The notes under the pieces were generated by a model, which was not told where the DNA came from, did not search any database, and was given only the letters and a program-made list of their open reading frames with translations. 11,554 bases of DNA from Bacillota bacterium (GTDB taxonomy: Bacteria > Bacillota > Clostridia > Lachnospirales > Lachnospiraceae): the NCBI GenBank assembly GCA_023437885.1, contig JAEZFH010000409.1, positions 1 through 11,554 on the forward strand, given 5' to 3'. Position numbers and translations under genes: made by a program. Shown piece by piece: positions 1 through 6,119 of this stretch. Position 1 is the stretch's first letter. Every line of letters starts with the position of its first letter.

Positions 1-968
1 CTGTTATCCAGCTCCAGAATAAAATTTCTTTTTAACATCAAAAAATATTCCAGTTCCTTCATTACCTGATAGAGTGTTGCCCGGTCCTCAAATTCTTCCC
101 GGGTCTGAGGCAGCCGGTCGTTTCGAAAATACTCCTTTTGCTGTTCCAGTATGGCCAGCAGTCCGGTTACATTATTCTTCTCATGAAAGGATGCCGCAAT
201 ATGCCCCAGGAACTCAGCAACCTTCTCCGCCTGGACCGGAAGGGTAGTCATCTGTTTAATGGCGGATGCAATATCCTTTAATACCTCGATCTGGAGCTTC
301 CGCATTTCCAGATAGGACACAAAATACCTGGTATCACTGAGAAGGCGGTTTCCGGCTTCTTCATAAGCTGTTTCCAGCAGCTGCCGTGCCATTTGCTCAA
401 GCCGTGCAAAGTCAGGTCCATTCTCCTGTTTCTTAAGAAGCCCTTCGATGCCTCTGACCGCTTTCTTCATTTCCTCCTCCAACCCAAGCTGTTCCCTGTG
501 AATCCTATCCCTATTCCTGGGCATAATCAGGTTAAGAAGAATGCCTGTTCCCATGCCGATTGCAAGGATGCAGATTTCATTCAGGATCAAAGGCAGGTTC
601 ATATGTCCTTCAATGAGAAAATGCGTCATCAGCACTGCATTCATGGATATGCCGTCCTTCCATCCCAGCAAAAAGCAGAAAGCTGCAAATAATGCTACAA
701 AGGCGCCGAAGGCAAAGGGGGTATAGCCGATGCTCTGAAAGACCAGATAGGATAACAATGCTGCAAGTACAAAGGCTTCGATTCTCTTTATTGCAACCGC
801 TAAGGTTTCCTTCTTCGTATTCTGTATCGTAAGTAAGGTTATGATACCGGCTGACGGACTGTAGAGCAGTCCAAAGGCATTGGCAATCAGAATAGCAATT
901 GCTGAGCCCACACCCGTCTTTAAGAGAAACAAGCCATTTACTGTTTTCAATTTTTCATATAGTTTCAT
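1..968 (-). CDS. Aromatic acid exporter family protein (ArAE_1/DUF939, YqjA-like), C-terminus cut by window edge
   Basis: This is a reading frame of 322 codons with no stop before the left edge, so the C-terminus is missing. It starts at ATG 966-968 (MKLYEKLKTVNGLFLLKTG), with AGGTGA a few bases upstream. The first ~145 residues are hydrophobic, with several membrane segments (around residues 18-48, 64-100 and 120-145, including LPLILNEICILAIGMGTGIL). A long charged, helix-rich cytoplasmic part follows (EEEMKKAVRGIEGLL, LEQMARQLLETAYEEAGNRLL). This four-helix membrane half plus alpha-helical C-domain is the layout of the ArAE_1/DUF939 family, whose members are usually about 320-350 residues, so little should be missing. 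The family is related to FUSC-type efflux proteins for aromatic acids, but the substrate here is unknown. It is divergent from the WYL regulator at 1363. A degenerate copy of that regulator's candidate operator lies in its promoter region, so co-regulation is possible. The family call is confident; the substrate is not. Confidence 0.85.
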   Translation of the reverse strand, partial: MKLYEKLKTVNGLFLLKTGVGSAIAILIANAFGLLYSPSAGIITLLTIQNTKKETLAVAIKRIEAFVLAALLSYLVFQSIGYTPFAFGAFVALFAAFCFLLGWKDGISMNAVLMTHFLIEGHMNLPLILNEICILAIGMGTGILLNLIMPRNRDRIHREQLGLEEEMKKAVRGIEGLLKKQENGPDFARLEQMARQLLETAYEEAGNRLLSDTRYFVSYLEMRKLQIEVLKDIASAIKQMTTLPVQAEKVAEFLGHIAASFHEKNNVTGLLAILEQQKEYFRNDRLPQTREEFEDRATLYQVMKELEYFLMLKRNFILELDN

Positions 969-1036
969 TCCGTCACCTCACTAGCTAATAAAGAGCCCCG
1001 ATATCAACTGTTACATCAATTAGGCCCTGCTTTCCT

Positions 1037-1065
1037 ATATTATCATCTCTGACATTTTACTGCAA
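1037..1065 (-). promoter_or_regulatory. Weak candidate promoter of the exporter gene, overlapping a degenerate operator copy
   Basis: On the minus strand TTGCAG (1065-1060) is followed after 17 bases by TAATAT (1042-1037), about 70 bases before the exporter start codon. The plus-strand sequence at 1050-1065 is TGACATTTTACTGCAA. It matches the candidate WYL-regulator site at 1215-1230 in 12 of 16 positions, with an intact left half-site and a degenerate right half-site. Both elements are weak matches, so this is suggestive only. Confidence 0.35.
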
Positions 1066-1214
1066 TTATTTAAATCACATTCTCATTCCTGCATTATATT
1101 CCTATTTTCCGCCAGCCTCATCCTGCTTACGGTTGAATGAGGAAGCTTACGCAACGGGCGGTCCCGGGCAAGCTTGCAGAATATTTTCATAATAATAATG
1201 TTGGAGCTTAAATA

Positions 1215-1230
1215 TGACATTGAACTGTCA
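1215..1230. promoter_or_regulatory. Candidate operator O1 of the WYL regulator (TGACA-N6-TGTCA)
   Basis: TGACATTGAACTGTCA is a perfect 5-base inverted repeat with a 6-base spacer. It covers the -35 element of the regulator's own promoter. The same architecture recurs at 2265-2280 before the GyrI-like gene, and the 14 bases TTAAATATGACATT are identical at 1208-1221 and 2258-2271. Placement over a -35 box suggests repression by occlusion, and placement before the regulator suggests autoregulation. The protein that binds is inferred from context. Confidence 0.65.
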
Positions 1231-1248
1231 GGTTATATCTGCTACAAT
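1220..1248 (+). promoter_or_regulatory. Promoter of the WYL regulator gene
   Basis: TTGAAC (1220-1225) and TACAAT (1243-1248) are separated by 17 bases. TG at 1240-1241 lies one base before the -10, making an extended -10 element. Transcription should begin near 1255, giving a leader of about 110 bases before the ATG at 1363. The candidate operator O1 includes the whole -35 box. Confidence 0.65.
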
Positions 1249-1284
1249 CGAAGTAATACATTTATATCATTCTGTTCAGTAGAC

Positions 1285-1310
1285 CCGTGTGAAAATATAT
1301 TTTTATACGG
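1285..1310 (+). other. Leader hairpin in the 5' UTR of the WYL regulator
   Basis: CCGTGTG-AAAA (1285-1295) pairs with TTTT-TATACGG (1300-1310), giving 11 pairs including two G-U wobbles around a TATA loop. A second small hairpin, GGGC-AAA-GCCC, follows at 1318-1328. No run of T follows either stem, so they do not look like intrinsic terminators. A role in mRNA stability or as a second binding site is possible but unproven. Confidence 0.4.
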
Positions 1311-1362
1311 CAAATTCGGGCAAAGCCCCAATTTACGGACAGCGGCAGCATGGAGGGCCAAG

Positions 1363-2274
1363 ATGCAAATCAGCCGGTTATTTGAAATCGTTTATATTCT
1401 GATCAATAAAAAAAATGTGACCGCCAGAGAGCTTAGTGAACATTTCGAGGTATCCCAGCGCACCATTTACCGGGATATTGATACCCTGTGCCAGGCAGGC
1501 ATTCCCATCTATACCTCTAAGGGAAAGGGCGGGGGAATCTCCTTATTGGAGCATTTTGTGCTTAATAAATCCGTCCTGTCCGAGCAGGAGCAAAGAGAAA
1601 TACTGTCCGCCCTAAGCGGCTTTCAGGCAGCAACCAACACGGATACCCAACAGGTACTCCATAAACTGGATGCATTGTTCGGCAGCAAAGGTGCCGATTG
1701 GATCGAGGTGGACTTTTCCAACTGGAACAGTACCGAAGAGGATAAAAGTAAGTTCAACCAGATTAAGGAGGCCATTCTGAGCCGCAATGTCCTCTCCTTC
1801 CGTTATTTTAATTCCTACGGCAGTGAATCCAACCGGACTCTTGAGCCGTATAAATTAATCTTTCGCGGACAAGCCTGGTATCTGTACGGCTTTTGTCGGG
1901 ACAAAAAGGATATGCGATTTTTTAAGATAACCCGCATCCGGGATTTAAAGGTAGCGCAGGAGGTCTTCCCTCCGCCTTCCATCCCGGAGAAGATATCCGA
2001 GGGCCCAGTTACTGCTGTCTCCAATCCAAAGCTTCCTGTGCTTCTTAAAATTGATGCCCGGATGGGCTTCCGGGTTTATGACGAATTCCCTCTGGAACAG
2101 ATACAGCGCGACACGGACGGCAGTTTTCTGGTACATGCCAATTTCTATGCCGCAGGTTGGTTACCAGGCTATCTCATGTCTTATGAAGATAGTTTGGAGG
2201 TACTGGAGCCTTTAGAGCTTAGGGAAGAGTTAAGGCAGAAATATAAAAATATTTTTATTAAATATGACATTTAG
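1363..2274 (+). CDS. WYL-domain transcriptional regulator (YafY/DeoR-like HTH)
   Basis: This is a 303-residue protein starting at ATG 1363, preceded by GGAGG at 1352-1356 (6-base spacing). An N-terminal winged helix (about residues 1-60) contains NVTARELSEHFEVSQRTIYRD, the usual HTH_11 recognition region, followed by a glycine-rich wing (GKGGGISL). The WYL domain spans about 135-200, with the signature W172-Y173-L174 in RGQAWYLYGF and basic residues in FFKITRIRDLK. A WCX-type C-terminal extension runs to about 300. Length and domain order fit the family. WYL regulators sense small ligands or nucleic acids; the ligand here is unknown. The gene precedes the GyrI-like/YoaP/SPL genes on the same strand. 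Matching inverted repeats sit over its own promoter and over the next gene's promoter, the second overlapping this gene's stop codon. This suggests autoregulation plus control of the downstream operon. Confidence 0.92.
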   Translation: MQISRLFEIVYILINKKNVTARELSEHFEVSQRTIYRDIDTLCQAGIPIYTSKGKGGGISLLEHFVLNKSVLSEQEQREILSALSGFQAATNTDTQQVLHKLDALFGSKGADWIEVDFSNWNSTEEDKSKFNQIKEAILSRNVLSFRYFNSYGSESNRTLEPYKLIFRGQAWYLYGFCRDKKDMRFFKITRIRDLKVAQEVFPPPSIPEKISEGPVTAVSNPKLPVLLKIDARMGFRVYDEFPLEQIQRDTDGSFLVHANFYAAGWLPGYLMSYEDSLEVLEPLELREELRQKYKNIFIKYDI

Positions 2275-2284
2275 ATGTCATATT
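2261..2284. promoter_or_regulatory. Candidate operator O2 of the WYL regulator, overlapping its own stop codon
   Basis: AATATGACAT (2261-2270) and ATGTCATATT (2275-2284) form a perfect 10-base inverted repeat around a 4-base centre. The core TGACA-N6-TGTCA (2265-2280) has the same half-sites and spacing as O1 at 1215-1230. The TAG stop of the regulator (2272-2274) lies in the centre, so the last codons of the gene double as an operator. No T-run follows, so it is a poor fit to a terminator. Confidence 0.7.
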
Positions 2285-2298
2285 ATACATGTTATTCT
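2270..2298 (+). promoter_or_regulatory. Promoter of the GyrI-like/YoaP/SPL operon
   Basis: This was found by gapless alignment with the promoter at 1220-1248. TTTAGA (2270-2275) and TATTCT (2293-2298) are spaced by 17 bases, with TG at 2290-2291 forming an extended -10. Individually the boxes are moderate, but their positions relative to the inverted repeat match the first promoter exactly. The predicted leader is about 100 bases. A separate TTGAGG-N17-TATAAT at 2361-2389 would start transcripts inside the ribosome binding site. Confidence 0.5.
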
Positions 2299-2407
2299 GA
2301 ACCTGTAGTTTCGAAAAATGAGGCGGCATATTATTCAGGTACTGCAAGGTAACATGATTTTTGAGGTATTGTGAAGCCGCATATATAATTGAAAGGATGG
2401 GAACCGG

Positions 2408-3055
2408 ATGAATAAGATTGATTTCAGAAAACAATACAAACAATTCTACGCCCCTAAAAAAGAGCCTTCGCTAATCGAGATTCCCGCAATGCAATTTATT
2501 ATGGTGGACGGCCAAGGCAATCCAAATGATGAGGATGGAGAATATACAAAGGCAATCGAACTGCTTTACGCCCTCACCTATACAATCAAAATGAACTGTA
2601 TCGATTATTCCGAGCCTTCTGCCTACGAATATAATGTTCTGCCCTTAGAAGGTTTATGGTGGCTTGAAGATATCCATGATATGAATTTTACTCATAAGGA
2701 CCGTTATTGCTGGACCTCCATGATTCGGCAGCCCGATATTGTAACCCAGGAGCATTTTGCAAGAGCAAAACAATTAGTTGCCCGGAAGAAACCGCAGCTG
2801 GATCTGTCCAAGGCCAGACTGGAGACTTATACCGAAGGCTTATGCATCCAATGTATGCATACCGGTCCATTTGATGATGAGCATATAACCCTGGAGCGCA
2901 TGGACGAGTATTGCAAGACAATGTCCAAGGACATTGCCATAGGCAGTTTGACTTTGGAAGGCAAGATAAAGAGACATCATGAGATCTACCTTGGTGATTT
3001 CAGGAAAACCAAACCGGAACGAATGAAGACCATTCTGCGCCATCCGATCCTGTAA
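2408..3055 (+). CDS. GyrI-like small-molecule-binding domain protein
   Basis: This is a 215-residue cytoplasmic protein with no signal peptide or membrane segment. It starts at ATG 2408, with AAAGGA at 2392-2397. Recognisable features are the N-terminal KEPSLIEIPAMQFIMVDGQGNP, the tryptophan-rich centre (EGLWWLED, about 82-88), the HTGPFDDE loop (151-158), and the C-terminal HHEIYLGDFRKTKPERMKTI stretch. These mark the stand-alone GyrI-like family resembling Listeria Lin2189. Family knowledge: GyrI-like domains bind hydrophobic ligands in BmrR-type regulators, and some stand-alone members hydrolyse DNA-alkylating cyclopropane compounds. The substrate here is not visible from sequence. It is the first gene after the second WYL operator and 55 bases before the YoaP-type gene, so it is probably first in a three-gene operon. 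Its annotated neighbours suggest a protective role, which is inference. Confidence 0.88.
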   Translation: MNKIDFRKQYKQFYAPKKEPSLIEIPAMQFIMVDGQGNPNDEDGEYTKAIELLYALTYTIKMNCIDYSEPSAYEYNVLPLEGLWWLEDIHDMNFTHKDRYCWTSMIRQPDIVTQEHFARAKQLVARKKPQLDLSKARLETYTEGLCIQCMHTGPFDDEHITLERMDEYCKTMSKDIAIGSLTLEGKIKRHHEIYLGDFRKTKPERMKTILRHPIL

Positions 3056-3110
3056 TCCGACTTTCTATTGATATTAACCCAGACATAGCATTATCTCAGG
3101 AGGAAGTTCC

Positions 3111-3866
3111 ATGGAAATAATCCGCGTTGATAGAACCAATATAGACGCCGAACATGTTTGCTGTGCCAGCAGTGACCAAAAAGGCGATAACTGTCTTAGC
3201 CGGCGGAAAGCCTGGATGAAAAGCCAGTTTGATGCCGGTTTAACCTTTCAGAAGCTCAATGTGAACGGCAAGGTCTTCATCGAATACCTGCCGGCAGAGC
3301 ATGCCTGGTGCCCGGTGGAAGCCCCGGGCTATCTCTTCATCAAATGCTACTGGGTTTCCGGACAATATCAGGGAAAGGGCTATGCCTCTGCTTTGCTTGA
3401 AGAATGTATCCGGGATGCTAAGGCACAGGACAAAGCAGGCTTAGTGATATTGTCCTCACCAAAAAAGCTGCCATTTTTATCTGATCCGAAATACTTAAAG
3501 CGCAAGGGCTTTCAGGTATGTGACAGAGCAGAGCCCCACTTTGAACTGCTGTATCTTCCGCTAAAGGAGGAGGCACCTGTCCCAGGCTTCCTTCCCTGCA
3601 GCAAGGAGGGAGTCATACAAGAAAAAGGGTATGTTCTTTATTACTCCGACCAATGCCCCTATGCAGAGAAATATTCTCTGCTGGCTGCGGAAGCCGCCAG
3701 AACACATGGGGAAGAGATCCGGCTATATAAATACACCAATGCAGATCAAGCCAGAAAGGCACCTTCTCCTTTTACCACCTATACCCTCTTTCATAACGGA
3801 ACCTTTGTTACAAACGAAATCCTATCCGTCACAAAGTTCAATAAGCTTTTGAAAGGAACCCCATGA
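3111..3866 (+). CDS. yoaP: YoaP-type GNAT N-acetyltransferase
   Basis: This is a 251-residue protein. The start at ATG 3111 is fixed by AGGAGG at 3098-3103 (7-base spacing). The N-terminal half is a GNAT acetyltransferase. Motif A is visible as QYQGKGYAS (Q85 to S93), the Q/R-x-x-G-x-G/A acetyl-CoA loop, after a beta strand YLFIKCYWV. The C-terminal part (about 140-251) matches the YoaP-like domain in position and content (YVLYYSDQCPYAEKY, then TTYTLFHNGTFVTNEILS). It has a thioredoxin/glutaredoxin-like appearance, with a single cysteine in C182-P-Y. Total length equals that of Bacillus YoaP. The acceptor substrate is unknown. The stop codon overlaps the start of the next gene by 4 bases (ATGA), which implies translational coupling with the radical SAM protein. 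Family assignment is confident; biological function is open. Confidence 0.87.
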   Translation: MEIIRVDRTNIDAEHVCCASSDQKGDNCLSRRKAWMKSQFDAGLTFQKLNVNGKVFIEYLPAEHAWCPVEAPGYLFIKCYWVSGQYQGKGYASALLEECIRDAKAQDKAGLVILSSPKKLPFLSDPKYLKRKGFQVCDRAEPHFELLYLPLKEEAPVPGFLPCSKEGVIQEKGYVLYYSDQCPYAEKYSLLAAEAARTHGEEIRLYKYTNADQARKAPSPFTTYTLFHNGTFVTNEILSVTKFNKLLKGTP

Positions 3867-4750
3867 ATACTATTCCTGCAAAAACCCTGCTCACCACCCG
3901 CAAGGACCCCCACTGGTTTGCAACGGATTATAATATGAATATCTACAAGGGCTGCTGCCATGGCTGCATTTACTGTGACAGCCGCAGTGACTGCTACCGG
4001 ATCAGCGACTTTGACACCGTCCGGGCCAAGGATAATGCCCTGGCAATCCTCCGGGAGGAGCTGCACCATAAAACAAGAACCGGTGTCATCGCCACCGGTT
4101 CCATGAGTGATCCCTATAATCCTTATGAGGAGAAATATAAGCTGACGCGAATGGCATTGGAGCTGATCCATACCTATCATTTCGGAGTGGCAATCGCAAC
4201 AAAAAGTGCTCTCATTACCAGGGATATCGATATACTGAGCAAAATTAAGACCCATTCTCCGGTCATCTGCAAGATTACGATTACCGCCTCTGAAGATGAA
4301 CTCAGCAAAAAGCTGGAGCCGGGTGTGAGTGTATCCTCAACACGGTTTCAGGCGGTTCAGCAGCTCAGCAGAGAGGGCATCTTCGCCGGTATCTTGATGA
4401 TGCCCCTCCTGCCCTATCTGACAGATACGCCGGAGAATGTTCTCGCCATGATTCATCGGTCCAAAGAATGCGGCGCCCGGTTCATCTATCCCTTTTTCGG
4501 CCTCACTCTTCGCAGCGGTCAGCGGGAATATTTCTATGACAGACTTGATACGCTCTTCCCCAACGCTGGACTAAAGAGCACCTACCTCCGCTTATACGGT
4601 TCCTCTTATGAATGCCGCAGCCCCAGGGCGAAGGAGCTGGCCTCCCTATTCACCCGGGAATGCCGGAATCTCGGCATTCTATACCGGATGGAGGATATTA
4701 TCAAGGCCTACCGCAGCGATTACGAGTATCAGCAGTTATCTTTCTTCTGA
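3863..4750 (+). CDS. SPL-family radical SAM protein
   Basis: This is a 295-residue iron-sulfur enzyme. The cluster motif C31-x3-C35-x2-C38 (KGCCHGCIYCDSR) binds the [4Fe-4S] cluster that cleaves S-adenosylmethionine. IATGSMSDPYNPYEEKYKLTR (about 75-95) is the segment typical of the spore photoproduct lyase-like and Rv2578c-like group. The rest continues as a partial TIM barrel (ITITASEDELSKKLEP, AGILMMPLLPYLTDTPENV). It is shorter than true SplB (about 340 residues), and I cannot identify the catalytic H-atom donor cysteine of SplB, so DNA photoproduct repair should not be assumed. The start ATG 3863 overlaps the YoaP-type stop, with AAAGGAA at 3852-3858. It is probably the last gene of the WYL-controlled operon. 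The reaction is unknown. Confidence 0.88.
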   Translation: MNTIPAKTLLTTRKDPHWFATDYNMNIYKGCCHGCIYCDSRSDCYRISDFDTVRAKDNALAILREELHHKTRTGVIATGSMSDPYNPYEEKYKLTRMALELIHTYHFGVAIATKSALITRDIDILSKIKTHSPVICKITITASEDELSKKLEPGVSVSSTRFQAVQQLSREGIFAGILMMPLLPYLTDTPENVLAMIHRSKECGARFIYPFFGLTLRSGQREYFYDRLDTLFPNAGLKSTYLRLYGSSYECRSPRAKELASLFTRECRNLGILYRMEDIIKAYRSDYEYQQLSFF

Positions 4751-4751
4751 T

Positions 4752-4764
4752 CCGGCCTGGCCGG
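4752..4764. terminator. Possible weak terminator hairpin between convergent genes
   Basis: CCGGCC-T-GGCCGG immediately follows the SPL-family stop codon, within the 38 bases separating two convergent genes. The stem is GC-rich but the loop is too short for full pairing, and no run of T follows on either strand (GTGAATAAAAC on the plus side). It may help end transcription, but the evidence is thin. Confidence 0.3.
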
Positions 4765-4788
4765 GGTGAATAAAACTTATTTGTATGT

Positions 4789-6063
4789 TTATAACTGTGC
4801 CAAAGCCTGTTCAATATCGGCAATGATGTCTTCTACATTCTCTATTCCTATGGACATCCGGATTAAATCCGGTGTAATGCCGGCATCCTCCAGCTGGCGG
4901 TCCGTAAGCTGGCGGTGGGTAGTGCTGGCCGGATGCAGGACACCGGTTCTGTTATCCGCAACATGCACAACAATCGCAGCAAGCTTAAGACTGTCCATGA
5001 ACTTGATTGCCGCTTCTCTGCCACCCTTAATCCCATAGGAGATCACTCCGCAGGAACCCTTCGGAAGATATTTGCAGGCCAGCTCATAGTATTTGTTGCT
5101 CTGTAATCCGGGATAATTCACCCAGGCAATCTGATTATTATTCTCCAGATACTGCGCAACCCTAAGGGCATTGCTGCAATGACGCTCCACTCTAAGATGC
5201 AGGGTCTCCAGGCCCAGATTTAATAAAAACGCATTGTTCGGTGACGGTGCCGCCCCAAGGTCCCGCATTAACTGCACTCTTGCCTTGGTAATAAAAGCTG
5301 CTCTGCCACAGTCCCGGGTATACACCATTCCGTGATAGGAGTCATCCGGTGTAGAAAGCCCCGGGAATTTTCCATTATCCCATTGGAAGTTGCCGCTGTC
5401 TACAATCACGCCCCCAAGTGCAACTGCATGCCCGTCCATATATTTTGATGTGGAATGCAATACAATATCCGCTCCGTATTCCATCGGTCTACAGTTAATC
5501 GGTGTGGCAAAGGTATTGTCAATAAATAATGGAATGCCGTTGCTGTGAGCAAAATCAGCCAGCTTCTGTATATCTGTAACTGCCAGAGCCGGATTTGCTA
5601 TGGTCTCCGCAAATATTAGCTTTGTATTCTCTCTTACTTCCTTTTGCAGTTCTTCTAAAGAAGCGTCCGGATCAATAAAAGTAACATCAATCCCCATCCT
5701 CTTAAGGGTAACCGCAAACAGGTTGACGGTTCCTCCATAAATCGTTCCGGCAGAAATCATGTGATCTCCGCTGCTGCAAATATTGAGGACAGCAATTAAG
5801 CTGGCGGCCTGTCCGGAGGAGGTGCACATTGCCCCAATCCCGCCTTCCAGGGCTGCAATCTTTCGCTCCACACAATCAACCGTGGGATTGGATAATCTGG
5901 TATAGAAAAAGCCCTCCTCGGTTAAGTCAAACAGTTTTCCCACATGCTCGCTGGAATCGTATTTGAAGGTTGTACTCTGATAGATCGGTAATACCCTGGC
6001 TTCTCCGTTCTTCGGCTGATATCCTTCCTGGATACATTTTGTTTCAATACGGTAATTGCTCAT
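4789..6063 (-). CDS. metY: O-acetylhomoserine sulfhydrylase / aminocarboxypropyltransferase (Cys/Met metabolism PLP enzyme)
   Basis: This is a 424-residue cytoplasmic PLP enzyme of the Cys/Met metabolism (gamma) family. It probably makes homocysteine from O-acetylhomoserine and sulfide. The Schiff-base lysine is K207 in LHSTSKYMDGH. Other family marks are Y54-T-R56 from the neighbouring subunit, the phosphate-binding SSGQAA (82-87), D182 of PLFIDNTFATP, and the C-terminal RMSIGIENVEDIIADIEQAL. Length fits the roughly 425-residue O-acetylhomoserine type and is longer than the roughly 390-residue gamma-synthases and lyases. The start is ATG 6061-6063, with GGAAGG upstream. A TTG six codons earlier has no ribosome binding site and is rejected. 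No S-box riboswitch fits in the roughly 80-base leader. Substrate choice (O-acetyl- versus O-succinylhomoserine, or sulfide versus cysteine) cannot be settled from sequence alone. Confidence 0.9.
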   Translation of the reverse strand: MSNYRIETKCIQEGYQPKNGEARVLPIYQSTTFKYDSSEHVGKLFDLTEEGFFYTRLSNPTVDCVERKIAALEGGIGAMCTSSGQAASLIAVLNICSSGDHMISAGTIYGGTVNLFAVTLKRMGIDVTFIDPDASLEELQKEVRENTKLIFAETIANPALAVTDIQKLADFAHSNGIPLFIDNTFATPINCRPMEYGADIVLHSTSKYMDGHAVALGGVIVDSGNFQWDNGKFPGLSTPDDSYHGMVYTRDCGRAAFITKARVQLMRDLGAAPSPNNAFLLNLGLETLHLRVERHCSNALRVAQYLENNNQIAWVNYPGLQSNKYYELACKYLPKGSCGVISYGIKGGREAAIKFMDSLKLAAIVVHVADNRTGVLHPASTTHRQLTDRQLEDAGITPDLIRMSIGIENVEDIIADIEQALAQL

Positions 6064-6119
6064 ATCATCCGCCCTTCCCAACTAAAATATGTATTTTTAT
6101 TCAAATAAGGTTGTATGTA

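Larger units (their letters stand above)
969..1362. other. 394-base divergent intergenic region between exporter and WYL regulator
   Basis: No gene is supported here. From left to right it holds the exporter ribosome binding site and leader, a weak exporter promoter (1037-1065), an AT-rich stretch, a GC-rich patch at about 1125-1176 with GCTTACG repeated at 1125 and 1145 and AAGCTT at 1144 and 1170, the operator and promoter of the WYL gene (1215-1248), and a roughly 110-base leader with two hairpins. The reading frame of the regulator stays open upstream to a TTG at 1174. That extension would run across the promoter and is not regarded as coding. Confidence 0.7.

Noticed and set aside
393..726. 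Two plus-strand open frames opposite the exporter gene
   Set aside because: They overlap the well-supported membrane protein frame on the other strand, lack ribosome binding sites and resemble no protein family.
1174..1362. 63-codon in-frame N-terminal extension of the WYL regulator from a TTG
   Set aside because: It runs across the promoter and operator, has no ribosome binding site, and the ATG at 1363 has GGAGG at ideal spacing and begins the conserved HTH domain.
2261..2284. Inverted repeat at the WYL stop codon as an intrinsic terminator
   Set aside because: It is AT-rich with no following T-run, and its sequence and position match the operator at 1215-1230, so an operator is the better reading.
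2361..2389. TTGAGG-N17-TATAAT as a second promoter for the GyrI-like gene
   Set aside because: Transcription would start near 2396, inside the ribosome binding site, so the transcript could not be translated efficiently; probably an AT-rich coincidence, though a good sequence match.
3791..4255. 154-codon minus-strand frame opposite the acetyltransferase/radical SAM junction
   Set aside because: It is antisense to two genes with clear motifs, and its translation has the irregular, Cys- and Gly-rich composition of a shadow frame.
6064..6081. TTG start giving six extra residues on the O-acetylhomoserine sulfhydrylase
   Set aside because: No ribosome binding site precedes it, whereas GGAAGG precedes the ATG at 6063.
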